A stretch of 43,338 nucleotides of DNA, from the NCBI GenBank assembly GCA_030611515.1, contig JAUWPQ010000002.1, positions 1-43,338 on the forward strand. The letters run 5' to 3'. This document shows, in pieces, positions 26,801-33,471 of this stretch. The translations under genes and the position numbers were made by a program. This DNA is from Planctomycetota bacterium. GTDB lineage: Bacteria > Planctomycetota > Planctomycetia > Pirellulales > Thermoguttaceae. Positions within the stretch are counted from its first letter, which is position 1. Each line of letters begins with the position of its first letter. Under the pieces are notes generated by a model. The model saw only the letters and a list, made by a program, of their open reading frames with translations, searched no databases and had not been told where the DNA came from.

Positions 26801-26876
26801 AAAGGCCGAATCGTCTCCGTCCGACCCGCCGCCGGACGCCGTTGCTGAATCGGACGAGCAACCCCGTCAACAGTAG
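23832..26876 (+). CDS. tex: Tex-family S1 RNA-binding protein, enlarged
   Basis: Tex is a nucleic-acid-binding protein linked to transcription. Order: Tex N-terminal helical domain (residues 1-200, NTVPFITRYRKDQTGGLDEE), YqgF-like RNase H fold (about 403-530, VLAVDPGFRSGCKLAVLDQF), helix-hairpin-helix (ANIGVGLYQHDVKAKHL ... LREVPGLGEATF, about 550-640), and S1 domain (about 729-806, LTGTVLNVVDFGCFVDIGMH). At 1014 residues it exceeds the usual 770. There is a Pro/Glu/Lys-rich insertion at about 205-290, and a C-terminal tail of about 200 residues. The tail holds two translated CATAAAGCCGCGACC-type REPs (HKAATGGRAPQHKTATGGRA), the motif MKSGKTPMRTFGDLMQFYQQ, and acidic PAVEQEAP repeats. The EI24-like gene starts four bases after the stop. 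Confidence 0.94.
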   Translation: MDILDTAVTIDLRQVGRGLDTPLRQIQATVELLDEGNTVPFITRYRKDQTGGLDEEQIREIQGRLTKMRLLADRKQTILRSIESQGKLTEELAKRILAATTPKRLEDLYLPYKPKKMSLATLARSRGLEELAGEIFEAAPTCADLDARAADFVSIDRQVPTAADALLGAGHVLSEQISERAELRQKLREVLQRSGVLVSSGIPVEGKPAAEEEAKPAVEESPPSTEQPVEQTPPSDLAAEPQADGVPLAASQGEAPRPPTAAQRNLARKQAKEAAKKKREQFKKKQEEKRIKAFSDYFDYRESIRRMPPHRVLAINRGERARVLRVRIESDLQTMMNIVEEAVVPPGHPHADYLRGCARDALSRLILPSLEREIRRELTDRAETHAVSVFAKNLRNLLLQPPIHDHRVLAVDPGFRSGCKLAVLDQFGNLLDHGVIHLVSKPDRRDEAKKMVLDLIQRHQLTVVVIGNGTACRQTEDFFAELIENELNDKGVAYVIVNEAGASVYSTSRVGREEFPDCDAVLRGAISIGRRLQDPLSELVKIDPANIGVGLYQHDVKAKHLRTSLDEVVESCVNYVGVDANTASPALLRYVSGLNQLTARRLCEYRREHGPFRSRQQLREVPGLGEATFVQAAGFLKISRGENPLDATWIHPESYERANRALQRLFGAEADLGNKETVAALAEPIAEVDLESLAKELEVGVLTLKDILAQLVRPGRDPRENLPAPIFKRGVLKLEDLAPDMELTGTVLNVVDFGCFVDIGMHHSGLVHVSRLADKFIRDPHDVVAVGDIIKVWVLGIDKERQRVSLTLVQPGTERPKHPRRGDKPSGDETPARDRGRGPRRPPQRTASGDRPPRHKAATGGRAPQHKTATGGRAPHGRGQQRPGQRHPQYRPRPAPKPLDPITEEMKSGKTPMRTFGDLMQFYQQKPADDGQPPAKEDAPAAKAVEDKSPPAVEQPAAEKVDSPAVEQEAPTVEKEATPPAVEQEAPAAEKAESSPSDPPPDAVAESDEQPRQQ
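26393..26454. repeat. Two partial CATAAAGCCGCGACC REPs translated in tex
   Basis: CATAAAGCCGCGACCGGCGG followed by TCGCGCC at 26393-26419, and a near copy at 26427-26454. Both are halves of the hairpin at 23335-23367 and both are read in frame as HK(A/T)ATGGRAP. Confidence 0.88.
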
Positions 26877-26880
26877 CACC

Positions 26881-27675
26881 ATGCAAGCCCCGGAACCGGA
26901 CACCGGCGACGAGATCGTGCGGCATTGCGGTTCGGCCGCGCGGGCGTCGTTTCCACGCGCCTTTCTCGAAGGTCTGGCGGCGCCCTGGGTCGGACTCCGC
27001 TACATGTCCGACAATCCCAAGCTCTGGCGTTACGGCATTCTGCCGGTCGCCGTGAACCTGCTGATTACCGGCCTGCTGCTGGTGCTGCTGATCGTCGGCG
27101 GCGCATATTTCTTTCCGGCGATTCATTCATATTTCGAGGAGGGCTGGATGTGGCGGATCGTCGAGGCGTTTGTCGCGGTGGCGGCCGTGATGACGGCCCT
27201 CGTGCTGCTGATCGTGGCCTGGATCGTGCTGCAAGCGGTCCTCTGCGGCTGGTTCTACGACCGACTCGCCCGGCAGGTCGAACTGCGGCTGGGTACGAAT
27301 CCCGACGAGTTGAAAGACGCGCCGTTTGTGATCCAGGCGGTCGATACGTTGCGGGTGGTGGGGTTCCTGTTGCTGGCCAACGCGGGCTGCATCGTCGTGC
27401 AACTGATACCAGTGGTCGGCTCAGTGCTGGGTCTTTGCGGCAGCTATTACTTCACCTGCTCGACGCTCGGTTTCGAGTTTTTCGACTATCCGCTATCGTT
27501 GCGCGGGCTGCGACGATCTGAAAAGCTGGCTTTCGCCCGTCGCCGCCGCCCATACACGCTCGGGCTGGGCACTTCCGTGGCGGTCCTCGCCTTCGTGCCC
27601 ATCATCAACGCCGTATTTCTAACCACGGCCGTCACCGGCGCCGTGCTGTTGCACAAACGACTCGCGAGCAAGTAG
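26881..27675 (+). CDS. EI24/CysZ-like inner-membrane protein
   Basis: A 264-residue membrane protein. Residues 1-35 are soluble and acidic; membrane segments lie at about 56-77 (ILPVAVNLLITGLLLVLLIV), 98-122 (VEAFVAVAAVMTALVLLIVAW), 155-182 and 237-258. The pattern FLEGLAAPWVGLRYMSDNPKLWRYGILP and the later DYPLSLRGLRRSEKLAFARR resemble EI24-domain proteins, which include CysZ (sulfate uptake). Identity as a sulfate channel is not supported by neighbours. The start is the ATG at 26881, four bases after tex. The TAG stop is part of the palindrome starting at 27672. Confidence 0.82.
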   Translation: MQAPEPDTGDEIVRHCGSAARASFPRAFLEGLAAPWVGLRYMSDNPKLWRYGILPVAVNLLITGLLLVLLIVGGAYFFPAIHSYFEEGWMWRIVEAFVAVAAVMTALVLLIVAWIVLQAVLCGWFYDRLARQVELRLGTNPDELKDAPFVIQAVDTLRVVGFLLLANAGCIVVQLIPVVGSVLGLCGSYYFTCSTLGFEFFDYPLSLRGLRRSEKLAFARRRRPYTLGLGTSVAVLAFVPIINAVFLTTAVTGAVLLHKRLASK

Positions 27676-27752
27676 GGTGGGTCAAGCGAAGCGTAGCCCC
27701 ACCACGTTTTTCTCGTCCTTGGTGGGGCTGCGCTTCGCTTGACCCACCCTAC
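27672..27752. repeat. 81-bp palindrome GTAGGGTGGGTC overlapping a stop codon
   Basis: Arms of 33 bp starting GTAGGGTGGGTCAAGCGAAG and ending in the complement CTTCGCTTGACCCACCCTAC, one mismatch pair. Its first TAG is the stop of the EI24-like gene, and it lies five bases from the stop of the convergent 27757 gene, so it may also act as a shared terminator. Confidence 0.93.
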
Positions 27753-27756
27753 ATAT

Positions 27757-28533
27757 CTATTCCGCCGGGGCCAGGGCCAATTGACGCAGTGCGTCGAGAA
27801 CGGACAACACGTCGTCGCGGGCAATGTCCCGCCAGCCGGACACCTTGTGCGCGAGTATCGCCAGCTTCATCAACTCGAACGCCTCATTCACGTCCGGCGG
27901 CAAGGGGGGCAACGACTCGAACGGACGCACCGGCGGCGCTTCGGCCGCGGCGCAGGACGCCTCGGGCAGTCCGGCTCCGTGCGGAGCGAACTCCGACTCA
28001 TCGTCCTCGGATTGGCCCGCGCCGCGGACCTCGCCCACCGTCTCGGAGATCGTCTTCGGCAGTTGTTCATCGTCGCCGTCGGAGACGTCCACTTCCGGCT
28101 CGGAAACGACGAGGGCTGAATTGCCCTGCTCCAGATCGGCTTCGACGGCGCCGGCGGCCTCCCGCCGCTGATCGCGCATCTTGGGGACCGACCAGCCGTT
28201 TTGCACGGCCCCTTCGAGATACATCTCGGCGTCGGGCCAGTCGAGCGCCGCATGGAAATGGCTCCAGTACAAGCCGGAGTACTGCTCGAAAACGTCGCCG
28301 AACCGCTCATTCACGCGCCGCAGGCGGCCGACGTGTTGCGAGCTGACCCCGCCGACCCGCCGGCTCCAGGCCTCGTCGGTGTATTCTTCCGGCGGCGTGC
28401 CGGCCTCTTCGAGCGCCTCGCGCCACTGGCGGATGATCTGTCCCTTTTGCCAGTTCGTGGTGCTTACCAATTGGTTCCAACGGCCGACGTACTCGGTCGA
28501 GGCCTCGGCGACGAGCGTCGCTTGCTCTTCCAT
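27757..28533 (-). CDS. Acidic protein of unknown function
   Basis: 258 residues from the ATG at 28531-28533, with GGAG upstream. Residues 1-125 are globular and helical: VGRWNQLVSTTNWQKGQIIR, QWREALEEAG, GGVSSQHVGRLRRVNERFGD, VFEQYSGLYWSHFHAALDWP, then AVQNGWSVPKMRDQRREAAG. This could be a DNA-binding helical domain like those beside ParB proteins, but I cannot name it. Residues 130-210 are a low-complexity acidic linker (VDVSDGDDEQLP, GQSEDDESEF). The C-terminus (VNEAFELMKLAILAHKVSGW) is again helical. It faces the EI24-like gene and follows the anti-sigma gene on the same strand after a 349-base spacer. Confidence 0.75.
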   Translation of the reverse strand: MEEQATLVAEASTEYVGRWNQLVSTTNWQKGQIIRQWREALEEAGTPPEEYTDEAWSRRVGGVSSQHVGRLRRVNERFGDVFEQYSGLYWSHFHAALDWPDAEMYLEGAVQNGWSVPKMRDQRREAAGAVEADLEQGNSALVVSEPEVDVSDGDDEQLPKTISETVGEVRGAGQSEDDESEFAPHGAGLPEASCAAAEAPPVRPFESLPPLPPDVNEAFELMKLAILAHKVSGWRDIARDDVLSVLDALRQLALAPAE

Positions 28534-28882
28534 GAAGATTTACTCCGTGAGAAGTTTTCAGTTGTTAGTTTTCAGTTTTCAGTTATCAGTTTTCAGTTGC
28601 ATATCTGACCACTAAAAAAGCTCGTAGGCCGGGTGTCCCGCCTTCTCTCGGCTGTGGAGAAGTCGGGACGCAATCCCCAGCCTACGAACCTGGACGTGAG
28701 TGACCGCCGATCATTTTACCGCGCGGGGGCGTCGGCTGCTCCAGCGGTTGGCCAAAGGCACGAAAATATCAACGACAACCCCCGTAAAACGCGGGCGAAA
28801 CGGGCCGATCCCCCCGAGAGTGCCGGGCGATGCGGTCGCCGCTCGGCGTGGAAAAAATGTTGACGGCGCGGAGGGCGGCGAT
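28534..28882. other. 349-bp spacer with heptanucleotide array and hairpin, no gene seen
   Basis: It contains the TTTTCAG array (28555-28596), an inverted repeat CGTAGGCCGGGTGTCCCG ... CGGGACGCAATCCCCAGC, about 28623-28686, and then sequence without recognisable features. Promoters for the 27757 gene must lie here or further upstream. Confidence 0.5.
28555..28596 (+). repeat. Heptanucleotide array TTTTCAG, six units
   Basis: Six units: four TTTTCAG, one TTGTTAG, one TTATCAG. It is the third heptanucleotide family in the window, placed directly upstream of the ribosome site of the 27757 gene. Confidence 0.92.
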
Positions 28883-30379
28883 TCAGTCCTCGGACGGCTC
28901 GGACCCTTGTTCTTCCGACTTGGCCGCTTCGGGCTGATCCGCCGCTTGAATCCTGGCGGCCGCGACGGGTGGCTGATCGCCGCCGACGTTGCGCAACACG
29001 AACAATACCCGTTGACGAGGAACGGACCGGGCCGGCGACCGCGTTTTCCGTTTTTCTTCTTTTTCGGCCTCTTGCCGCAACCGGTCCGCGTCATGCTCGT
29101 CCGCGTCCAGTTTACCCCGCCCGATCGCTTCTCCCAGTGGGTCGGGACCGCGCGCCGGGGTTTGTCGCGATTTCGCAAGGTTGTTTGCCGGCGGTGCGGC
29201 GCCGAACGTGCCCGCGCCGCCGCGCAAAGCGGCTTCGGACTTGGCCGCCTTTCCCGTCGCGCGGGCGGTTGACTTCTCCCGGAAACCTTCGCCGGCGCCG
29301 GCTTTGGGCCGCGCCTCGAGCCGGCCGAGTGCCAAGCGCGACAGAGTCGCTCCTCGCGGCGGATTCACGGAAACGTTCGAGAAAGCTTTTGGTTGCGCGA
29401 CGAGCGCGGCCAACGTGGCCTCGATCTGCTCCGGGGTGGCCTCGACGTAGATCAAGTTCACTTCGCCCGATTCCGGCGGCGGAGCGATCTCGGCATCCTT
29501 CCACCGCTTCTCCTTGTCCACGCCTTTTTGCACTGCTCCATCGTCGTTGGCCTTATTGTCGTCGTCCAAGTCTCTCAGATTGAGTTGCCTGCGCCGGGTG
29601 ATGCCGTTGGCGGCCAGCAGTTTATCGAAGGTTTTCCGCGCGACCGCCTCGGGCGTGACGTCGCAATGGACCACGAGCACCTCTTTGCCGGCCCGGGCCT
29701 TTTTGTCGGCTGCGGCCGGCCAACCACTCATGGCATTGTTGGCGCGGAGCGCGGCGGAGGGGGCAGGGGGCGCTTTCGGCGCCGGCGCGGCCCTTTTCGC
29801 CAATTTCGTCACGAACCGATCGCCCGAAGATTCCTCGGCCGTGTCGGCAATTTTCTCGGCCGGCTTCGCCGATTCGACGACCGAGTCGCGGGCGGCTTGG
29901 ATCGTGGGCGGCAAACCCTCATGCTCTTCGACCGGTTTCTCGGGCTTAGGCGTCGCCAGGGCCACTTGCCTGGCGTCTTTGTCCGCCGCCGGATCATCCT
30001 GATGCTGCTCGAAGACCGTAATCACGACGGCAAAAGCAACGACGATACCCGCCCAGGCCAATCCTCGAGCGTTGAAAAATCTGTGAAAGACCGATCTGCC
30101 CAGGGGTACGCTCTCCGGCGTCGAGTCCTCCGTCTCTCCGGGCGCGCCTTCGAGTAGCACGCGCCGCGCGGCGGTGCGCAGAACCGCCCCGCTCAGGTCT
30201 TCGCCGATCTTTTCTTGCGGCAGGGCTTGAAGCGTGACGCTGAGCGCGCGGAGATCGTCGAGCAGTTGCCGCGCGGCCGGGTCGGCGGCCAACAGCCGTT
30301 CCACGTCCGCCCGTTCGGCGGCGTCGAGTTCGCCGTCGAGGTAAGCGCTGAGCAGTTCGTTTTGCGTCGGATCGTTCAT
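28883..30379 (-). CDS. Membrane-anchored anti-sigma factor with large outer domain
   Basis: 498 residues. Residues 1-55 match the N-terminal anti-sigma domain (LLSAYLDGELDAAERADVER, then LLAADPAARQLLDDLRAL). The Cys/His ligands of the zinc-type domain are absent, so it is a zinc-less version. One membrane helix lies at about 107-124 (LAWAGIVVAFAVVITVF). Residues 150-230 are disordered; an outer domain at about 225-330 (EVLVVHCDVTPEAVARKTFD, EVNLIYVEATPEQIEATLAA) may sense an envelope signal. The C-terminus is basic, then acidic and Gln/Ala-rich. It lies 62 bases after the ECF sigma gene on the same strand, the usual sigma/anti-sigma arrangement. A perfect palindrome at 30411-30430 lies between them. 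Confidence 0.88.
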   Translation of the reverse strand: MNDPTQNELLSAYLDGELDAAERADVERLLAADPAARQLLDDLRALSVTLQALPQEKIGEDLSGAVLRTAARRVLLEGAPGETEDSTPESVPLGRSVFHRFFNARGLAWAGIVVAFAVVITVFEQHQDDPAADKDARQVALATPKPEKPVEEHEGLPPTIQAARDSVVESAKPAEKIADTAEESSGDRFVTKLAKRAAPAPKAPPAPSAALRANNAMSGWPAAADKKARAGKEVLVVHCDVTPEAVARKTFDKLLAANGITRRRQLNLRDLDDDNKANDDGAVQKGVDKEKRWKDAEIAPPPESGEVNLIYVEATPEQIEATLAALVAQPKAFSNVSVNPPRGATLSRLALGRLEARPKAGAGEGFREKSTARATGKAAKSEAALRGGAGTFGAAPPANNLAKSRQTPARGPDPLGEAIGRGKLDADEHDADRLRQEAEKEEKRKTRSPARSVPRQRVLFVLRNVGGDQPPVAAARIQAADQPEAAKSEEQGSEPSED

Positions 30380-30410
30380 GGCGCCAAAGTCGTTGGTTAC
30401 AGCGGTGTTA

Positions 30411-30430
30411 CTGGCCGGTAAACCGGCCAG
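30411..30430. repeat. 20-bp palindrome between sigma and anti-sigma genes
   Basis: CTGGCCGGTAAACCGGCCAG, perfect 9-bp arms around AA. It could lower anti-sigma expression relative to sigma, or be another short REP. Confidence 0.75.
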
Positions 30431-30441
30431 CCCTCGTTTTT

Positions 30442-31017
30442 CTAATCCCTATCCTCCGCCTTTTCGGCGGCCAACATTTCGCTTAAGCGTTCTTTCAGTT
30501 GCAGTCGTGCTCGGTGCAGGCGGCTGCGGACGGTGCCGATCGGCAGATCGAGCACTTCGGCGATTGTTTCGTAGCAACAGCCGTCGATTTCGCGCAATAC
30601 GATCACGGCCCGATAATCTTCCGCGAGTTGTGCGATTGCGCCGCGCACCCGGCGGCAACGTTCCTTTCGTTCGAGGCTTTCGGCCGGGTCGTCTTCTTCG
30701 TCCGGCGGTTCCAAATTTGCGTATTCCCTTGCGCGGTCCATCGAGGCCATCGGCCGGCGTCGCCGTTGGTGGCTGATGGCCGCGTTAAAGGCGATCCGGT
30801 ACAGCCAAGTGTAAAACGCGCTTTGGCGGCGGAACGTCTCCAACTTGATGAACGCCTGGACCAACGCCTCTTGGACGATGTCTCGGGCGTCCTCGGCGTG
30901 GCCGACCACGTGGAAGACCGTGTTGAAGAGCCGGTCCTGGTATTTCAGGACCAGTTCCCCAAAGGCCTCCGACCGGCCCGCCAGCGTCTGGTCTATCAGT
31001 TGGGCGTCGTCGCTCAC
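30442..31017 (-). CDS. ECF RNA polymerase sigma factor
   Basis: 191 residues from the GTG at 31015-31017; a TTG at 31077 is further upstream in frame but adds sequence unlike ECF N-termini. Sigma-2 region: QTLAGRSEAFGELVLKYQDR, VGHAEDARDIVQEALVQAFI, FRRQSAFYTWLYRIAFNAAI. Sigma-4 region: AIAQLAEDYRAVIVLREIDG, YETIAEVLDLPIGTVRSRLH, RARLQLKERL. A charged linker lies between. Most similar in style to RpoE-type ECFs of planctomycetes. The downstream gene is its likely anti-sigma factor, with probable autoregulation from a promoter in 31018-31286 that I could not identify. Confidence 0.93.
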   Translation of the reverse strand: MSDDAQLIDQTLAGRSEAFGELVLKYQDRLFNTVFHVVGHAEDARDIVQEALVQAFIKLETFRRQSAFYTWLYRIAFNAAISHQRRRRPMASMDRAREYANLEPPDEEDDPAESLERKERCRRVRGAIAQLAEDYRAVIVLREIDGCCYETIAEVLDLPIGTVRSRLHRARLQLKERLSEMLAAEKAEDRD

Positions 31018-31286
31018 TGCGGTCTCTCTGGAGTTTAGGACGCGCGTCGGGTGCCCATAAGTTCCCGGCCGGTGCAAGTGGGCGGAGATCGCCGATAATT
31101 GCCACCAACGAGGGGGTAATGCAAACGACCTCTCATTCCCGTCCCACTACCTTGTTATCTTGTCTTTTCGGGGGGCGGCTGTCAAACCCCCGGCCGCAGG
31201 CTTATTTCTATTCGGTCACAATGGACTTTGACCACTCAGCCCGCCGGGGTGGGGAGTGGGGCAACTCATCGAAGCGTACCAACCAC

Positions 31287-32525
31287 CTAACCGCTCAAAT
31301 GCTTGAATAGCTCCGGTGGTAGAAATAATTTCATTTTGGGATCGATGTCGTCCGACTCGGCGAACCACGGGCAAGCCGCCTCGCCACGAGTCTGAAAGAT
31401 CTTATGCAGGAGTTCTTTGAGAATAAGTTTGATGCTGTTACCTTGCTCTCTGAGGTTAACTTCGGGAATCGTATGGACGTACACCCCTGGTGCTATAAGA
31501 TTTGCACAAACATAGATATCCCGGTCGCCCTTTGTAACATCCGTCAAGCGAAACGGCAAATCAATTTTCAACCGATGGATCACCCGCACAGGCCCCCAGT
31601 ACGCGCATTTGTCGAGAACGTAGCGCGAAGTAACGAGAGCGGCAACCAACGTTTCAAGACACTTGTGTATGGGGACGATCGGATTCTGGGTTTTCGTGGC
31701 GAGTGGCGCCCAAGCAAAATGGACCAGGCCGGTTCGTCGAACGCAAGCATAAATTAGACAGTCGTGAAGTTGTTTGCCGCCGCCATAGTGGCGGTATCCA
31801 TTGGAAACCACTTTGAGACTCTCAACCATAGAAATCCATTGTGTGTCATTAAGGGGACCGTTGGCAAGTTCCGTGCCGAAATTCTGGCCGAAGTACTGTG
31901 GGTTCACCAAGTCTCGGTGGCCGAACCACGGAATCACCAACACGGACTCTTGCGTTTTCGGCACAAGCGCCAACTCCTCGGCGCATACTTTCTCCAGGTC
32001 CGCGTCCAGGGCTAGCCGGCTGGTTGCAATGCGCAGGTAACACTCACGAATTTCCGGCTCCGTCATCAAGATCGTCCGCTTTTCGCCCCGCCGGTAGAAG
32101 CGATTTTCCTTGAAACCGGTAACCATGTGCAAGTCGCTCGCGTACGCCGGATATACCTCCACAACCAACACAAATCCTGCGTTGTTCTGGACGGGAACCT
32201 TGCGCATGTTACAGCGAGGGCGGGGATGAATGCTCGACAACAGAACGTCTTCCAATCGCGAGTCGATGGTTCCATCAGTCAGCGGGGTGATTGAACCTGC
32301 AACCAAGGAGCCATCGGAAAGCTGCTTTTCATCAACTCCGTAGAAGATTCTACCACCTACGGTGTTGGCCATTGCCGAGACGTCTTTTGCCGCTTCAGCC
32401 TTGTGTTGTCGGTCTGCCAAATTTAGCTTCCGTTTGAACTCCAGTTTTATCGACTCCGGAACCTCGTTCTGCTCGAGCGAGATCACTTCTTGTTCGGCGA
32501 TGTCTTCAAGATTTCTGCTGAACAT
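31287..32525 (-). CDS. AlbA_2/Schlafen-type DNA-binding domain protein
   Basis: A 412-residue protein starting at the ATG at 32523-32525 with GAGGTAAG upstream. Residues about 20-150 match the AlbA_2 (Schlafen-like) domain: ESIKLEFKRKLN, AKDVSAMANTVGGRIFYGVD with the conserved AxANxxGG, and ENRFYRRGEKR near the end of the domain. The rest (residues 170-412) is not recognised. AlbA_2 proteins act as regulators, nucleases or parts of defence systems; which applies here is unknown. The DNA is clearly lower in GC and less biased in third positions than neighbours, and a toxin-antitoxin pair is divergent next door, so this looks like an accessory island. The downstream end meets the sigma promoter region. 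Confidence 0.83.
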   Translation of the reverse strand: MFSRNLEDIAEQEVISLEQNEVPESIKLEFKRKLNLADRQHKAEAAKDVSAMANTVGGRIFYGVDEKQLSDGSLVAGSITPLTDGTIDSRLEDVLLSSIHPRPRCNMRKVPVQNNAGFVLVVEVYPAYASDLHMVTGFKENRFYRRGEKRTILMTEPEIRECYLRIATSRLALDADLEKVCAEELALVPKTQESVLVIPWFGHRDLVNPQYFGQNFGTELANGPLNDTQWISMVESLKVVSNGYRHYGGGKQLHDCLIYACVRRTGLVHFAWAPLATKTQNPIVPIHKCLETLVAALVTSRYVLDKCAYWGPVRVIHRLKIDLPFRLTDVTKGDRDIYVCANLIAPGVYVHTIPEVNLREQGNSIKLILKELLHKIFQTRGEAACPWFAESDDIDPKMKLFLPPELFKHLSG

Positions 32526-32756
32526 GTCTTACCTCAATCGTTCGCGATAGGACGGGGCTCCAGGAAATGCGGTGCGTGAGAAAGGGGAAGATTTCTCCAC
32601 ATCCGCCCATAATCCCGACAGTGGCTGCCGTGGTCACCACAAACAACGGCCATCGTCCATTATTTTGCCGATCTTGGTGACGACTGTCAAACCACCCAGC
32701 CATCGGCATGACAATTGTCGTTAGTCAACGCGAAGGAAGCTGCTGAAGGTGCTGAC

Positions 32757-32785
32757 TTGCTTTTCAAGAGGCTCTCTGATATATT
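32757..32785 (+). promoter_or_regulatory. Predicted promoter of the DUF104/PIN pair
   Basis: TTGCTT at 32757-32762 and TATATT at 32780-32785 with a spacer of 17 bases, 27 bases before the antitoxin ATG. A GGGAG ribosome site lies at 32801-32805. This is the cleanest sigma-70-like promoter in the window. Confidence 0.55.
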
Positions 32786-32812
32786 TAAGGGATAATCGAC
32801 GGGAGCGGACCT

Positions 32813-33043
32813 ATGGAACACATTGTTCAAGCCATATACGAAAACGGCGTGTTGAAGCCGCTGGGTAAACTTGATCTCGGCGAGCATCAACAGGTGCAGA
32901 TTGTCATCCAAGCGGATGCACCAGCCAACTCCAATCAGCAGGCTGAACCCGTCGATCCGCTCGAGGGCGTCCGTTGTGCCACGGGCATTGCCGATCTTGC
33001 GGAACATTTCGACGATTATCGCCTCGGCCTCCGCAGCAAATGA
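32813..33043 (+). CDS. DUF104-family antitoxin
   Basis: 76 residues. MEHIVQAIYENGVLKPLGKL, then DLGEHQQVQIVI, is the DUF104/AF2212-type antitoxin N-terminus; the C-terminal part (GIADLAEHFDDYRLGLRSK) would wrap into the toxin. The start is the ATG at 32813 with GGGAG eight bases upstream. The stop overlaps the toxin start (ATGA at 33040-33043), so the two are translationally coupled. It neutralises the PIN toxin and probably represses its own promoter. Confidence 0.88.
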   Translation: MEHIVQAIYENGVLKPLGKLDLGEHQQVQIVIQADAPANSNQQAEPVDPLEGVRCATGIADLAEHFDDYRLGLRSK

Positions 33044-33453
33044 AACCTGTATTCTTGGATGCCTCGGGATTGATTGCGGTGGCCAACACGGATGACCAAT
33101 GGCACGATCAAGCCGAGGCGGTTTGGCGCGATTTGCTTGACCAGAACGCCTCGATGACAACCACCTCCCTGGTGTTGTTTGAATTGGGAGATGGGTTGGC
33201 AAGAATCGATCTGCGCCCGTTGGCTATTGAACTCTATGATCGTTTGCGGCGTTCGCCGCGGGTGCAAATTGTCTTCGTCTCGTCCGAACAAGCGGCAGCG
33301 GCTTGGGAGCTTTTCCGCGACCGACCGGACAAGACGTGGGGAGTGACGGACTGTGTCAGCTTCGTAGTTATGAATCAGCTTGGCATTGAAGGGGCTTTTT
33401 CCTTGGATCGCCATTTTGAACAAGCCGGATTCCGTCGGCTGATTCATTCCTAA
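33040..33453 (+). CDS. PIN-domain toxin (VapC-like ribonuclease)
   Basis: 137 residues from the ATG at 33040. PIN acidic residues are in place: VFLDASGLIAVAN with Asp7, LVLFELGDGLA with the Glu, TWGVTDCVSFVVM with the third Asp, and SLDRHFEQAGF with the C-terminal Asp. Such toxins cut RNA, often tRNA. It overlaps the DUF104 antitoxin by four bases. A longer frame from 32974 lies inside the antitoxin gene and is rejected. The pair stands beside the lower-GC AlbA_2 gene. Confidence 0.92.
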   Translation: MKPVFLDASGLIAVANTDDQWHDQAEAVWRDLLDQNASMTTTSLVLFELGDGLARIDLRPLAIELYDRLRRSPRVQIVFVSSEQAAAAWELFRDRPDKTWGVTDCVSFVVMNQLGIEGAFSLDRHFEQAGFRRLIHS

Positions 33454-33471
33454 CCGGAAATCGGCATCGCC

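Noticed and set aside
23925..26903. A 992-codon open frame on the minus strand opposite tex
   Set aside because: It is the shadow of a high-GC gene: low-complexity Arg/Gly/Leu composition, no ribosome site, no family motif, while the plus strand encodes a clear Tex protein.
31119..31310. A 63-codon plus-strand frame in the sigma-factor promoter region
   Set aside because: No ribosome site, odd composition, and it overlaps the end of the AlbA_2 gene.
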